Assembly: GCF_000767465.1 (NCBI RefSeq) | Contig: NZ_CP009293.1 | Span: 248,001 to 312,000, forward strand | Direction: 5' to 3' | From: Novosphingobium pentaromativorans US6-1 | Lineage (GTDB): Bacteria > Pseudomonadota > Alphaproteobacteria > Sphingomonadales > Sphingomonadaceae | DNA: 64,000 bases | In this document: positions 51,674 to 60,456 of the stretch, piece by piece | Numbering within the stretch: the stretch's first letter is position 1 | Layout: the number at the start of each line of letters is the position of its first letter | Translations under genes and position numbers: made by a program | Notes under the pieces: model-generated | Seen by the model: the letters and a program-made list of their open reading frames with translations, nothing else | Told to the model about the DNA's origin: nothing | Database searches by the model: none

Positions 51674-52881
51674 GCGAGCGCCACCACGGGTATGTCGCTA
51701 ATCTTGGCCCTGAGCCGTGCATGCAGCCGGGCGATGCGGTCCTCCCCGCGCGGCATGGTATCGACCGCCGCGATCGCAGCCAGCATGTCGAGCGCATTGT
51801 CGATGGCCTCGCGTGGGCAACCGAGGTGGCCGGCAAGATCGTCGGCCGTGGTTGCGTTGGGGGCGATGCGCTTGAGCGCGCCGATGATCGAGGCCGCGTG
51901 CGGCGCGGACGGATCGAGGAGGAACGCGTCGAGCGCCCGCGTGCCCTTGAGGGTCAGCGTGGTGTCCCGGCCGCCGCTCGAAACCTCGCGCAGGGCGGAG
52001 AGATCGAGCAGTCTTTCGGCTTCGTCGCTGTCGATCGCGGCGGCGGCGGTCAGCCGGGGTGTCGCACCGAGATGCTCGGTGATCGTCTCTTCCATGTGGG
52101 CCAGGACGGGGAGCGGCGACATGGCCGGCCCCATGGCGAAGAATTCACCGGGCGCGAGTTTGCGCAGCCGGTCGGCTTCCTTGGCGGAAAATCCGAGCAG
52201 GTCGGCGGCGCGCGCGATGTCGCGGTCGAAGACGTTGAGGCCGACCAGGAAGTTTTGCAGCTCGGAAATCACCGAGGAGGAGAGCTTGGCGAGGCGCTGG
52301 GTGGCGATGACCGGCGCGATCCCGCGCTTGCGGCCGCGGGCGCAGAGGTCGGTGAGGGTTGCGACGCCGAGGCGGCGGGTCTCCGCGTCACGGGCCGATC
52401 CTGCGTGATGGGGGGCGAGCAGATGGCCCTCGTCGATGCAGACGAGGACGGTGTGGCTCCAATGCTCGCGCGGCGCGCCGATCAGCCCGGCGAACAGGGC
52501 GGCCGCCTTGATGATGCGCTGGTCGGGGTCGAGATCGGTGAGATCTACGTGGAGCGAGAGCCGGTATTGCCGGGCGCGCGCGGCGGCCGCCGTCAGGCCG
52601 TCCGACGTCAGTTCGCAGCCCTTGAGCGACGTCGCGCCGATATGCGCGGCGAGATTGCCGAATTCGCCCTCGGGATCGACGAGCACGATGGTCGTGAAGT
52701 CGAAGGCCTCCTCGATGATCTTGCGCAAGGTTCGGCTCTTGCCCGCGCCGCTGCTGCCCTGGATCAGCAGGCGGCCGGCGAGCAGGCGCTCGAGATTGAG
52801 CATGAGCGCGCCGCGGCTGTGCTTGCCGATCGGCACGGACCATTGATCGGCGGAAGGGTCGATCGAAACGACTGTTGCCAT
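51670..52881 (-). CDS. HerA/DUF87-like ATPase
   Basis: 403 residues. Walker A GSSGAGKSRTLRKIIEEAFD, DPEGEFGNLAAH, Walker B VLVCIDEGHLLAP and the sensor region GIAPVIATQRLAKLSSSVIS fit the FtsK/HerA hexameric translocase superfamily, although it is shorter than archaeal HerA. The C-terminal 130 residues form a helical winged-helix-like region. It is the first gene of a unit with the Myb-repeat and methylase-like genes. The exact 13-mer purine leader lies 47 bases upstream (52928-52940). Confidence 0.82.
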   Translation of the reverse strand: MATVVSIDPSADQWSVPIGKHSRGALMLNLERLLAGRLLIQGSSGAGKSRTLRKIIEEAFDFTTIVLVDPEGEFGNLAAHIGATSLKGCELTSDGLTAAAARARQYRLSLHVDLTDLDPDQRIIKAAALFAGLIGAPREHWSHTVLVCIDEGHLLAPHHAGSARDAETRRLGVATLTDLCARGRKRGIAPVIATQRLAKLSSSVISELQNFLVGLNVFDRDIARAADLLGFSAKEADRLRKLAPGEFFAMGPAMSPLPVLAHMEETITEHLGATPRLTAAAAIDSDEAERLLDLSALREVSSGGRDTTLTLKGTRALDAFLLDPSAPHAASIIGALKRIAPNATTADDLAGHLGCPREAIDNALDMLAAIAAVDTMPRGEDRIARLHARLRAKISDIPVVALA

Positions 52882-52982
52882 GATGGGATCTCCTGGGCTC
52901 GGCCTGTCTGGCCACCGCCCACTCGATCCCCCTTCCCTTTGCTCGTCCGGCCCCTGTGTTCGCTATCGGCGCGCCGGGAGCA

Positions 52983-53822
52983 TCACCCGCCGGGACGCGG
53001 GGTGCGATCCTTGTTGCGCTTGTCGGCGACGTAGCTCTGTCCGTTCTCGCCTTTGAGGATCTCGAACAGCCCGGTCGCGGTGAAGAGCGCCGTGAAGTTC
53101 TTCACGCCGTAGTTGCGAGGATCGATGGGGGCCTGGCGCTTCGCAGCGCTGCCCGCCGCGGACATGAGCGCCCAGCCGTCCTCGCGCGCGGAGGCTTCGA
53201 CGGCACCGCGCAGGATCGTCACGAGCTTGGTGTTCTGTGCCAGGGTCTTTTCCGCGGCCTTGGCGGCCGAATGCTTGGGCTTTGCCTTTGCCTCGGCCTT
53301 GGTTTCGGTCTTGGCCGCGACAGGCGTGTCGGGAGCTTCGCCAGGTGCCGCTGGCTGGCTCGGATCCTCGAGACCATCGAGATAGAGGAACGTGGTGCAG
53401 GCGTTGACGAAGGGCGTGGGCGTCTTGCGCTCGCCGAAGCCATAGACCTCATGACCATTGGCCTTGAGCTGCATGACCAGCGGCGTGAAGTCGCCATCGC
53501 TCGATGCGATGCAGAACGCGTCGGGCCTTTGCGTATAGAGCAGTTCCATCGCGTCGATGACGAGCGCGATGTCGGTCGCGTTCTTGCCCGTCGAATAGCT
53601 GAAATGCTGGATCGGCCTGATGGCGAAGTCGTGGAGCTTGTCGGTCCAGCCTTTGAGGCCCGGCTTGGCCCAATCGCCATAGGCACGCCGAATGTTCGCC
53701 GTGCCGTATTTGGAGAGTTCCGCGAGCATTGCCGCGATCTTCGTGTGGGAGACATTATCCGCATCGATGAGAAGCGCGATGCGCCGATCCGATGTGCCGC
53801 GTCCACGATCCTCATTGTCCAC
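52983..53822 (-). CDS. NYN-domain (LabA-like PIN) protein with a C-terminal OST-HTH-like domain
   Basis: 279 residues. RRIALLIDADNVSHTKIAAM starts the NYN/PIN fold; KNATDIALVIDAMELLYTQR and FCIASSDGDFTPLVMQLKAN supply the acidic metal-site residues. A Lys/Ala-rich linker (KTETKAEAKAKPKHSAAKAA) leads to a LOTUS-like domain (INPRNYGVKNFTALFTATGL variant). NYN proteins are usually ribonucleases acting on structured or foreign RNA. It lies upstream of the HerA operon on the same strand. Confidence 0.85.
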   Translation of the reverse strand: MDNEDRGRGTSDRRIALLIDADNVSHTKIAAMLAELSKYGTANIRRAYGDWAKPGLKGWTDKLHDFAIRPIQHFSYSTGKNATDIALVIDAMELLYTQRPDAFCIASSDGDFTPLVMQLKANGHEVYGFGERKTPTPFVNACTTFLYLDGLEDPSQPAAPGEAPDTPVAAKTETKAEAKAKPKHSAAKAAEKTLAQNTKLVTILRGAVEASAREDGWALMSAAGSAAKRQAPIDPRNYGVKNFTALFTATGLFEILKGENGQSYVADKRNKDRTPRPGG

Positions 53823-53883
53823 GTTCAGTACCTCCCCAATTTGTTTCTTTGCAGCCTTTCATCGTCGTGCGCGGCGCAGGGTC

Positions 53884-54372
53884 TCAGAGATCTCGATCGA
53901 CAGGTCGTCCGATCGCCGCAGCGATCAGGGCATCGCGGATCTGTCGAAAGAGTCCCGAGGGGAGAAAGCCATGACTTATCGACGGCTCTCGGCCGCGCAC
54001 CGGCCGTATGTCGTAACCAGGCCAAGTGAACCTGTTCCATTCGGTGACGATGACCCATGAGCGTTCGCCCGAGAGACCAAGCTGACGTCTTACTGCCTGG
54101 GGGACTTCCACCGCTTGCTGACCACGGGTGGGAGGCCGGGTCGTCATGGGCACGACATGAACTTGATCGAACCCATCATCGGATTGGGTGACTAGCACGA
54201 CGGCAACGGGGCGATCTTTGACGCCCTCGTCGCGACCGTCCTTGTATTCGTACTCCCAAAGATAGCTGTAATTGATAACCTCGCCCGGCTTAGGAAGCGC
54301 TAAGTCGAGCTTCCGCTTCGTCGCACTCGGGCGCGGGCTCGACGGCCCGGATCGCGTCGAGGGTTTCTTCAT
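53884..54372 (-). CDS. PemK/MazF-like toxin
   Basis: 162 residues from the ATG at 54372 (GGAGG upstream); the N-terminal ~30 residues overlap the antitoxin gene and may not be translated. The core (PKPGEVINYSYLWEYEYKDG, then PVAVVLVTQ and VHVVPMTTRPP) has the SH3-like MazF/PemK outline, with SGERSWVIVTEWNRFTWPGY DIRPV. Such toxins cut mRNA. The paired antitoxin precedes it. Confidence 0.7.
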   Translation of the reverse strand: MKKPSTRSGPSSPRPSATKRKLDLALPKPGEVINYSYLWEYEYKDGRDEGVKDRPVAVVLVTQSDDGFDQVHVVPMTTRPPTRGQQAVEVPQAVRRQLGLSGERSWVIVTEWNRFTWPGYDIRPVRGREPSISHGFLPSGLFRQIRDALIAAAIGRPVDRDL

Positions 54373-54562
54373 CCAAATCCTCCGCACGGCCTGCAACTCG
54401 TTCACGGCGACGCAGGCGCTCATAGTCGTCAATAGGAACCATGACGAAACGCAACCGCCCGTTCCTGCTGACGCCGACGGGACGGATCATCGCCTCGTCA
54501 GAGTAGCGGCCGAATTGTTTCTGCAATTCACCTGAAGGAACGATTTCCATGCTCTTCGCCAT
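54290..54562 (-). CDS. Phd/YefM-type antitoxin of the PemK-like module
   Basis: 90 residues. EIVPSGELQKQFGRYSDEAM followed by RPVGVSRNGRLRFVMVPIDD YERLRRR is the Phd/YefM DNA-binding half, and the C-terminal EDLDEETLDAIRAVEPAPEC is the toxin-binding tail. GGAG precedes the ATG at 54562. Its 3' end overlaps the toxin by 83 bp. Confidence 0.8.
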   Translation of the reverse strand: MAKSMEIVPSGELQKQFGRYSDEAMIRPVGVSRNGRLRFVMVPIDDYERLRRRERVAGRAEDLDEETLDAIRAVEPAPECDEAEARLSAS

Positions 54563-54848
54563 GAGCTTTGGGCTCCAATCTCTACGTCCGGAAGTGATGC
54601 CTGTGCGAAAATAGGTTCGGATATAACTACCAACGATTTAGGCCGAATTTTCTAATCCACCGCTTGGGATATCTGTCGCGCCTTCGTACTGATTTTACCG
54701 TCCCGACTATATTTTACGATTTTCCCGGATCATGAGGGCTCGTATTTGCCCGATAATATGGAACATAGGGAAAACCCGGGAAATCGTCAAGATGCGGGTT
54801 TGTAGAACCTGCCTGCCGCTTTGGCGGGAGAATGTTGCAGCTTTCTGG

Positions 54849-55142
54849 TCATTCGCTCGAGCGGCTACGCATGCCCCAGTCGGGCGCATAGTCCTGGCCA
54901 TAGTTCGCGCTGCGCAGGTATTCCGTGTCGCCGGCCTCGTCGACGAGATAGCCGGTCACTTCCTCGGCATAGTCGGCGTCGAGCGCGCCCTCGGCGGTGG
55001 GGATCAACCGCACGCCGAACCTTCTGGCGAACAGGGCCGCGTCGGCGGCACGCATGGCGTCTTCGTGGCTGGCGGCCGTGACGGCGAGCTTGACGCGAAC
55101 GGTCGCATAGACTTGAACGAAATGGGTGGGCTCCGACATCAT
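54849..55142 (-). CDS. Hypothetical protein (97 aa)
   Basis: MMSEPTHFVQVYATVRVKLA then RAADAALFARRFGVRLIPTA and an acidic C-terminus (DADYAEEVTGYLVDEAGDTE). GGAGACC lies just upstream. The sequence reads like a small alpha/beta domain and is not recognised. It begins a run of eight minus-strand hypothetical genes up to 59178. Confidence 0.6.
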   Translation of the reverse strand: MMSEPTHFVQVYATVRVKLAVTAASHEDAMRAADAALFARRFGVRLIPTAEGALDADYAEEVTGYLVDEAGDTEYLRSANYGQDYAPDWGMRSRSSE

Positions 55143-55233
55143 CGGTCTCCAGATGAGGAATTGGGGGGTGTGGGCCAGGGTCGAAGCGTTCGACGACCCT
55201 TGTCCCGGGAATGCTGCACTGATCGGCCTAGGA

Positions 55234-55560
55234 TTAGAGATCCATGATCGCGGCGCCCAGGACGGCATAGAGGCCGACGTCAAAGCGAAGTTTCTGCAGC
55301 GCTCGAAACTTGGCGTCGCGCCGAGCCTCGACATGGAACGCGCTGCGGCCGGTGTCGGCCTCCTTGATGCCGGTCGAGAGCGTGGGGTAGGTCTTGCCGG
55401 CACGTGGACCGGTCATGATCTGGGCCGTGGACCGGCAGTCCAGCGTGCGATCGAGCGCATAGCCCAGACCGCGCAATTGCGCTTTGATTTCGCTGAGCGT
55501 GACGGGATGCCAGCCATCGGCGGCGCGGGCGGCCAGTTCATTGGCGAGAGCGGGGTTCAT
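55234..55560 (-). CDS. Hypothetical protein (108 aa)
   Basis: AAGGAG lies 8-9 bases before the ATG at 55560. MNPALANELAARAADGWHPV and EIKAQLRGLGYALDRTLDCR suggest a helical nucleic-acid or substrate-binding protein. AFHVEARRDAKFRALQKLRF is basic. Not recognised. Confidence 0.6.
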   Translation of the reverse strand: MNPALANELAARAADGWHPVTLSEIKAQLRGLGYALDRTLDCRSTAQIMTGPRAGKTYPTLSTGIKEADTGRSAFHVEARRDAKFRALQKLRFDVGLYAVLGAAIMDL

Positions 55561-55640
55561 GAGCGAAGCTCCTTCGCATTTGCACCGACGGATTCCTGTA
55601 GGTCCTCGGCCAATCGTTTGGGGGTGCCGAGCGGCGAACC

Positions 55641-56075
55641 TCAGGCCAGCGGCACGTCGTAGGCGGCCGCGCAGCCCGGTTCGCCTGGATAGACCCCGTC
55701 CGGATCGCACAGTAGCACCTGCAGCACGTCATATTCCTCGTGGCGAAGGTAGCGCCCCGCCTGGAGCGTAAAGCGCTGGCGCGCCTGGGCCGAGGCTTGC
55801 CGAACGCGGGCAGGAAAGCGGCCGCCAACGTCGATGTCGCCTTCGAGCGGCCGGCGCGCGCCGCGCATTTTCCGGCCGAGCTCGTTGATGATCGAGCCGG
55901 CGACGCGGGGCGAGTAGTTGCCGATGAGCAGGAGTTCCGGCAGGCCCTGCAGCGCGTTTCCGATGGTGTAGGCGAAGGCGGGCGTCTCGCCGTCGGCGAA
56001 GATCAGGAAGAGATGCTGACCGCTCCGCGTGATGTTGCGCTCGATGGCGGCGTAGAAGTCTGAAGCATCGATCAT
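55641..56075 (-). CDS. DUF4262 family protein
   Basis: 144 residues. HLFLIFADGETPAFAYTIGN ALQGLPELLLIG with a later DVLQVLLCDPDGVYPGEP matches DUF4262, a small family with a conserved F-x-YTxG-L motif and no known activity. GGAGGAGG precedes the ATG. Usual on sphingomonad elements. Confidence 0.8.
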   Translation of the reverse strand: MIDASDFYAAIERNITRSGQHLFLIFADGETPAFAYTIGNALQGLPELLLIGNYSPRVAGSIINELGRKMRGARRPLEGDIDVGGRFPARVRQASAQARQRFTLQAGRYLRHEEYDVLQVLLCDPDGVYPGEPGCAAAYDVPLA

Positions 56076-56103
56076 GAAATCCTCCTCCGCGATGGGAGCG
56101 AAT

Positions 56104-56640
56104 TCAGGCGGTCGCGGGGTGAGTCAGGACTTCGAGATAGTCTGTCTCGACCAGCTCGGTCTTCTGGCTGCGCTCACGCGGCGTCATGTCGAGCTTCACG
56201 TAGAAGCCCGCGAAATGCGTCTTCACGATAACGCCGTCGCGGCCGGCATAGCGGTCCCCCCCGACGCGCGGACGTCGGCGGAGACGCACACGCGCACCGA
56301 TCTCGGGCTTGAGGATTGTTTCGACGGGCGTCGCGCGCTCGGCGAGAAAGATTTCTAGACGCGCCCTGTCGTCATGTTGGTCTTTGGCCTCGCAGCAGGC
56401 GCGGGCAAGGATGATCCAGCCGCGCAGGCTCATCGCATCGCCGGCGAGAGGGCGGTCGCGCGGCTCGTGATCATCCGCCGCCAATTGGCCTGCTGACAGA
56501 TGCGCGTCGGGATCGAACGCGAAAATTGTGGCCGCATGATATTCGCTCTCGCTGAGTGCGACGAAGAGGTGCTCGAGTTGCGGGAGGAGCTTGGCGGCGG
56601 CGCTGGCGGCAGGGAGTGAGACGACATTGGTTTCGGGCAT
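56104..56640 (-). CDS. Hypothetical protein (178 aa)
   Basis: Starts MPETNVVSLPAASAAAKLLP. A C-terminal KOW-like or beta-rich part is suggested by VRLRRRPRVGGDRYAGRDGV IVKTHFAGFYVKLDM. The middle has Cys (LARACCEAKDQ). The frame is open upstream but without a ribosome site. Not recognised. Confidence 0.6.
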   Translation of the reverse strand: MPETNVVSLPAASAAAKLLPQLEHLFVALSESEYHAATIFAFDPDAHLSAGQLAADDHEPRDRPLAGDAMSLRGWIILARACCEAKDQHDDRARLEIFLAERATPVETILKPEIGARVRLRRRPRVGGDRYAGRDGVIVKTHFAGFYVKLDMTPRERSQKTELVETDYLEVLTHPATA

Positions 56641-56738
56641 GGATCGGGTTCCTGTAAGTGGACGAAAATGCGGGCACCGGCCGCTCAATCCGCCGGCACA
56701 TTTCCCGGACACCCCCTCCCCCTTGCACGCGCGCGGGA

Positions 56739-58073
56739 TCAGGCCGTGGCAAGGTCGAGGAGATCAGGCGCGCGATTTGCGACAAGCCGCGTGGCTCCAC
56801 CGAAGGCGCGCAGGCGGGAAGCCATCGCCTTGCGCAGATGAGCCCGGTTGCCGATGACGGTCTCGGGGGACAGCGGTTCGCCGCGGGCTGATACATAGCC
56901 GCTTGCAAGCTGCCCGTCCGGCGTCTCGACGGTGATGCGGTGGCCGCCGCCGGGCTGCTTCCCGGCATAACGGGCCGTGAATTCGCCGAGCTTGCCGGTG
57001 AGACCCTTCACCGCCTTGCCCCAGCGGATGTGGCCGGCGCCCAGGCTTTCTCCCGGCATGAGCCCGCGATCCAGCCAGATGCGGAAGTGGGCGCGCTGCT
57101 GCAGCAAGGTGTTGCGGGTGCGCTCCATGGTCCGGCAGAGCGGCAGCGCCACCGCATGCAGGTCGAGGAGCGCAAGATAGTCGCCTTGGGCGGCGATCAG
57201 GATATCGTCAAAATCTCGGCCAGCGAGAAGGCTGCGAAGCTGGTCTTCCAGTCGGGGATCGAACGAGACAGCGTCGCCGCTCAAGGACTCGATCGCGGCC
57301 GCGTCCGGCATGGAATTCTGGAGCGCATGGAAGCCTGTGCTCGAAATCACGACGATGGCGAGTTCGTCTTGCCCCTCGCTCGCCTGGAGAGCTGGGAGCA
57401 GGAGCGGGGACTCGATCTTCGCGGCCGCGCTTTCGCGGATCCATCCCGCTTCGGGCGCGCCGAGGATAAGGAGGCGACGCGCCCACCGCGCGGGGACCGG
57501 ATCGTCGGTCGGCTTGGGCCAGGTGCTCGGCAGCGGCCGCCCTGTGGTGGGAACCGGCTGCGCCTCGGGCAACGAAGCTGCGTCGTAGGCGCGGCGCGCG
57601 GTATCGAAGAGGTCGTCGCGATTGCCGCCGCCATCGGCGAAGCCCTCCTCGTAGGCCAGGGTCGCGGGCGTCTCGCCTTGCCCTCGCCGTGCCTCCGGCT
57701 CCCACCCGGCGGTGGCGGCAAACCATCCCGACGCGTAGCGGACGGCCCGGTCCCAGTCGTAGCGATGAAGGTTGCGCGCGCGCAGGATGGCGCGATCGCG
57801 ATCGTCGCCCTTGCCGCTGGCAATCCGCGTTTCGGTGAAGGCGAAATTGCGGGCCTGCCGCTCCGCATCGGCGGCTTTGGACATGGCGTCCATGACCGGA
57901 CGCAGCGCGAGCGCCCGCTGCCGCATCCGCGCGCGCCTGGCTTCCCGATCGGCGTCGTTGGGCAGGTCCGGGAAACGCCGCCAGGCATCGGCCAGGATGG
58001 CGGCGTGGTCCGGCCGGCGGCCACGAGCGATCCAGGTGGCCTCATCGGCCGGATCGAACGGCTCTGAGATCAT
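56739..58073 (-). CDS. Hypothetical protein (444 aa)
   Basis: Begins MISEPFDPADEATWIARGRR. Residues 30-130 are charged helices (RRARMRQRALALRPVMDAMS). The later part (LAIVVISSTGFHALQNSMPD, DDILIAAQGDYLALLDLHAV) looks like a mixed alpha/beta domain, with a Gly-rich C-terminus (YAGKQPGGGHRITVETPDGQ). It overlaps the upstream gene by 4 bp. No recognised family. Confidence 0.65.
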   Translation of the reverse strand: MISEPFDPADEATWIARGRRPDHAAILADAWRRFPDLPNDADREARRARMRQRALALRPVMDAMSKAADAERQARNFAFTETRIASGKGDDRDRAILRARNLHRYDWDRAVRYASGWFAATAGWEPEARRGQGETPATLAYEEGFADGGGNRDDLFDTARRAYDAASLPEAQPVPTTGRPLPSTWPKPTDDPVPARWARRLLILGAPEAGWIRESAAAKIESPLLLPALQASEGQDELAIVVISSTGFHALQNSMPDAAAIESLSGDAVSFDPRLEDQLRSLLAGRDFDDILIAAQGDYLALLDLHAVALPLCRTMERTRNTLLQQRAHFRIWLDRGLMPGESLGAGHIRWGKAVKGLTGKLGEFTARYAGKQPGGGHRITVETPDGQLASGYVSARGEPLSPETVIGNRAHLRKAMASRLRAFGGATRLVANRAPDLLDLATA

Positions 58074-58522
58074 CGGTCGCTCTCCCGGTGAAATCCGAGG
58101 CCCTCAGCGGTGAGGTTCTCCAGCGCACGCGAGAGCGGCTCGTAGCGTCCCGACAGGTTGTCGATCGTTGCAAAGAGCCGTGCATTGGCGGGGGCGGCCG
58201 GCACGCTGAGACGAAACTGAACGGGTTGCTCCGCCATCTCGGGAAAGACCTGTCCGAGCAGGATCGCCCCCAGGCGATCGGCAACGCCGTCGATGCGCTT
58301 GCCAAGGTTGTGCTTGTCGAGGCCCGGCGCGGATCCGAGATGCGACATCGGCGCGATGACGTCCGGAAGCCGGGCAAGGAGGCCGGCACCCATGCCGTAG
58401 TCTGAGTGCATCGAGATCAGCGCTTGGCGCTCGAGCGAAATCTCTGTGAAGGGGACATAGACCCGGAAGGAGTAGCTGGGTGGTTCCGTGCCGATCCGGG
58501 TGCGGGTGAGGAGGATACGCAT
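58070..58522 (-). CDS. Hypothetical protein (150 aa)
   Basis: The start at 58522 (MRILLTRTRIGTEPPSYSFR) follows the previous stop by 11 bases and has GAGGAG-like sequence upstream. HSDYGMGAGLLARLPDVIAP and ILLGQVFPEMAEQPVQFRLS are distinctive. It overlaps the 444-aa gene (ATGA). Not recognised. Confidence 0.6.
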   Translation of the reverse strand: MRILLTRTRIGTEPPSYSFRVYVPFTEISLERQALISMHSDYGMGAGLLARLPDVIAPMSHLGSAPGLDKHNLGKRIDGVADRLGAILLGQVFPEMAEQPVQFRLSVPAAPANARLFATIDNLSGRYEPLSRALENLTAEGLGFHRESDR

Positions 58523-58533
58523 CCGCGCCTTCC

Positions 58534-59178
58534 TCAGGCGACCAGCCGCGGCGCGGCGGGGGTGGCGGCGGCGAGATTGAGATCGCGGCGGATGCGCGCG
58601 GCGAAACGATCGGGCTCGACCAGTTCCCGGACCGACGCCCAATGGTTGCGTTCGCCGATATGATCCTGGCGATTGCGGACTTTGCGAAAGCAGACCTCGC
58701 GGTCGGGCCCGAACGGTCCTAGCGAGAACTGGACCCAGAGCATGTCGGCATGCAGCGTGATCTCGCCCGACACCGCCGGCCCCGCCTTGTTGGAGCGGAT
58801 GTCAAAGCTTCCCTCCTCAAGGCCGAGCGCGTCGGCAAGGCGGCGCATCGCGGCGCGGCCTTCGGAATGGAAGAGGCGCTTGGCAGGTTCGTCATAGGCG
58901 ACGCCGCGCAGGGCGAGCGTCTTGAGCATTGGCCGGTTTCTGAGGTCCGCGATCCGCGCCATGCAGTCGCGGCGTAGCTCCGCATCAGCTGGCCGATCGG
59001 CACAGACCTGCGAGAAATGGCGCACGAGCAGAATGACGGCGGGGTCGGTTTCGACCTCGATGCCTGCGTTGCGGCAATCGGTGATCGCTGCCTGAATGGC
59101 ATGGAGCGTCGTGCCGATGGTGATCAGAGCGCTGGGGTCGAGCGCCTGGCCGTAGCGAAATGCCACATCATAGCTCAT
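58534..59178 (-). CDS. Hypothetical protein (214 aa)
   Basis: GGAGGACC precedes the ATG at 59178. MSYDVAFRYGQALDPSALIT then LLVRHFSQVCADRPADAELR and ADMLWVQFSLGPFGPDREVC. A strong version of the purine-rich leader lies 47-64 bases upstream (59225-59242). First gene of the 58.1-59.2 kb unit. Not recognised. Confidence 0.65.
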   Translation of the reverse strand: MSYDVAFRYGQALDPSALITIGTTLHAIQAAITDCRNAGIEVETDPAVILLVRHFSQVCADRPADAELRRDCMARIADLRNRPMLKTLALRGVAYDEPAKRLFHSEGRAAMRRLADALGLEEGSFDIRSNKAGPAVSGEITLHADMLWVQFSLGPFGPDREVCFRKVRNRQDHIGERNHWASVRELVEPDRFAARIRRDLNLAAATPAAPRLVA

Positions 59179-59345
59179 GGGGTCCTCCGGGAATCTCGAG
59201 CGGTCATTCCGCTCGCGCTCCCAGCCCCGCTTCCCTCTTTTCTGCCCGGCGGGATGGAAGGGCACGTCGCCGAAAGACGACAGCAAGCGATCGAGAGTGT
59301 ATTGCGTCCTCGCGAAGCGAGGAGCCGGGGCGACGGAGGAAATGG

Positions 59346-59956
59346 ATGGAAGATATCGCGGGTTGGATCGCTTCGATCGCAACGATGATCGCCGCGATGA
59401 TGACCGCGGCCAATCTCGGGGCGAAGGTCACGGGCTCGGGGTTCCTCGTATTCACGATCGGATCGATCTGCTGGTCGCTGGTGGGTCTCTCGACCGGGCA
59501 AACCAATCTGCTCGCGACGAACGGCTTCCTAACCGTCGTGAACATGGTGGGCGCGTGGCGATGGCTGGGTGAGCAGCGCAGATATGAAGAGGGCGGCAAG
59601 TCCGCCGATAGGGCCAGCCGCCGCTGTCGAGCGATGAGCTTTTCACCGCGACCGGTCTTGCCGGCATGGAGATCGATGACTGCCACGGACGGCGTCTCGG
59701 ACGCGCGGTCGAAGCCTTGGTCGAGTCCTCCTCGGCGAGGATAAGCTATGTGGTCATCTCTCGGGGCGGAATTGGCGGGATCGACGAGACGCTGCGCGCC
59801 GTTCCTTGTGACGTCGTCTGCTTCGGCGCGCAGCGACTCTCCCTCACGATCGATCTCGCGGGTTTCGAGGGGCCACCCGTCCTCGAAACAGGAGATTGGC
59901 CCGCGGAGGCGCCCCGGATGGTGTCAACCACTGACGGCAGCCTGCAGAGCGCTTAA
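59346..59956 (+). pseudogene. Small membrane/PRC-barrel protein gene with a frameshift
   Basis: MEDIAGWIASIATMIAAMMT AANLGAKVTGSGF and LVGLSTGQTNLLATNGFLTV predict two or three membrane segments in the first frame, which then degrades. From about 59612 another frame gives PLSSDELFTATGLAGMEIDD CHGRRLGRAVEALVES and continues as a PRC-barrel domain to the stop at 59956. The two pieces probably belong to one gene broken by an indel near 59600. GGAGG precedes the ATG. Confidence 0.6.
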
Positions 59957-59982
59957 GGTGTGCAATCGAAGCGCCCTTGCGA

Positions 59983-60288
59983 TCATCCCCGCCTGGCTGA
60001 TCGGATTCGGCCCGCGCCGGGTCCGATGGCGCGGGCAATGTGACCCGCATAGACACCGCAGGCCGCCCAGTACGAGGCGAGGGGCGGCTTGCGGCTGCGC
60101 CAGCTCGTTTCTGCGCGCTGCCTCGCATCCTGCTGCAATTCGAGGAGCAAGTCCTGCAGCAGTGCGCGCGTATTAGGGTCGAGCGCCCGCAGCTTGGCAA
60201 CCGCAGGCAATGTGAGGATCGGATTGCGGACCTCCGCGCGATTCGAGCGTACGGGTATCCGCTCGGTGACGATGAAGGAGTGGGGCAT
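59983..60288 (-). CDS. Hypothetical protein (101 aa)
   Basis: GAGGAG precedes the ATG at 60288. VRNPILTLPAVAKLRALDPN and LLLELQQDARQRAETSWRSR KPP then YWAACGVYAGHIARAI. Helical, basic and with a C-terminal hydrophobic stretch. A purine-rich leader lies at 60342-60357. Not recognised. Confidence 0.55.
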   Translation of the reverse strand: MPHSFIVTERIPVRSNRAEVRNPILTLPAVAKLRALDPNTRALLQDLLLELQQDARQRAETSWRSRKPPLASYWAACGVYAGHIARAIGPGAGRIRSARRG

Positions 60289-60324
60289 GGGGGGCTCCTC
60301 GATCTGCAGGAGCTCTAACTCCCG

Positions 60325-60456
60325 TCAGGTTGCCCTCGCATCCCCTCTCTTCTCTGGCTGCGGGCCAAGACGCGCTGGTCTCGTCAGCGGGGCGCTGTCG
60401 ACGACAGCTAGAAGCGACATGGTGACGTAAACGATATCGGTGATGAGGAGGAACAT
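60325..60456 (-). pseudogene. Truncated PIN-type toxin remnant
   Basis: The ATG at 60456 overlaps the antitoxin stop (TGATG), as expected of a toxin. MFLLITDIVYVTMSLLAVVD recalls the M-x-L-L-D-T-N-V start of FitB/VapC but the catalytic Asp is replaced and only 43 codons remain before a stop. Probably an inactivated toxin. Confidence 0.5.

Noticed and set aside
50429..53034. Two very long plus-strand frames opposite the HerA and Myb-repeat genes
   Set aside because: High-GC shadow frames; the minus-strand genes have motifs, overlaps and ribosome sites.
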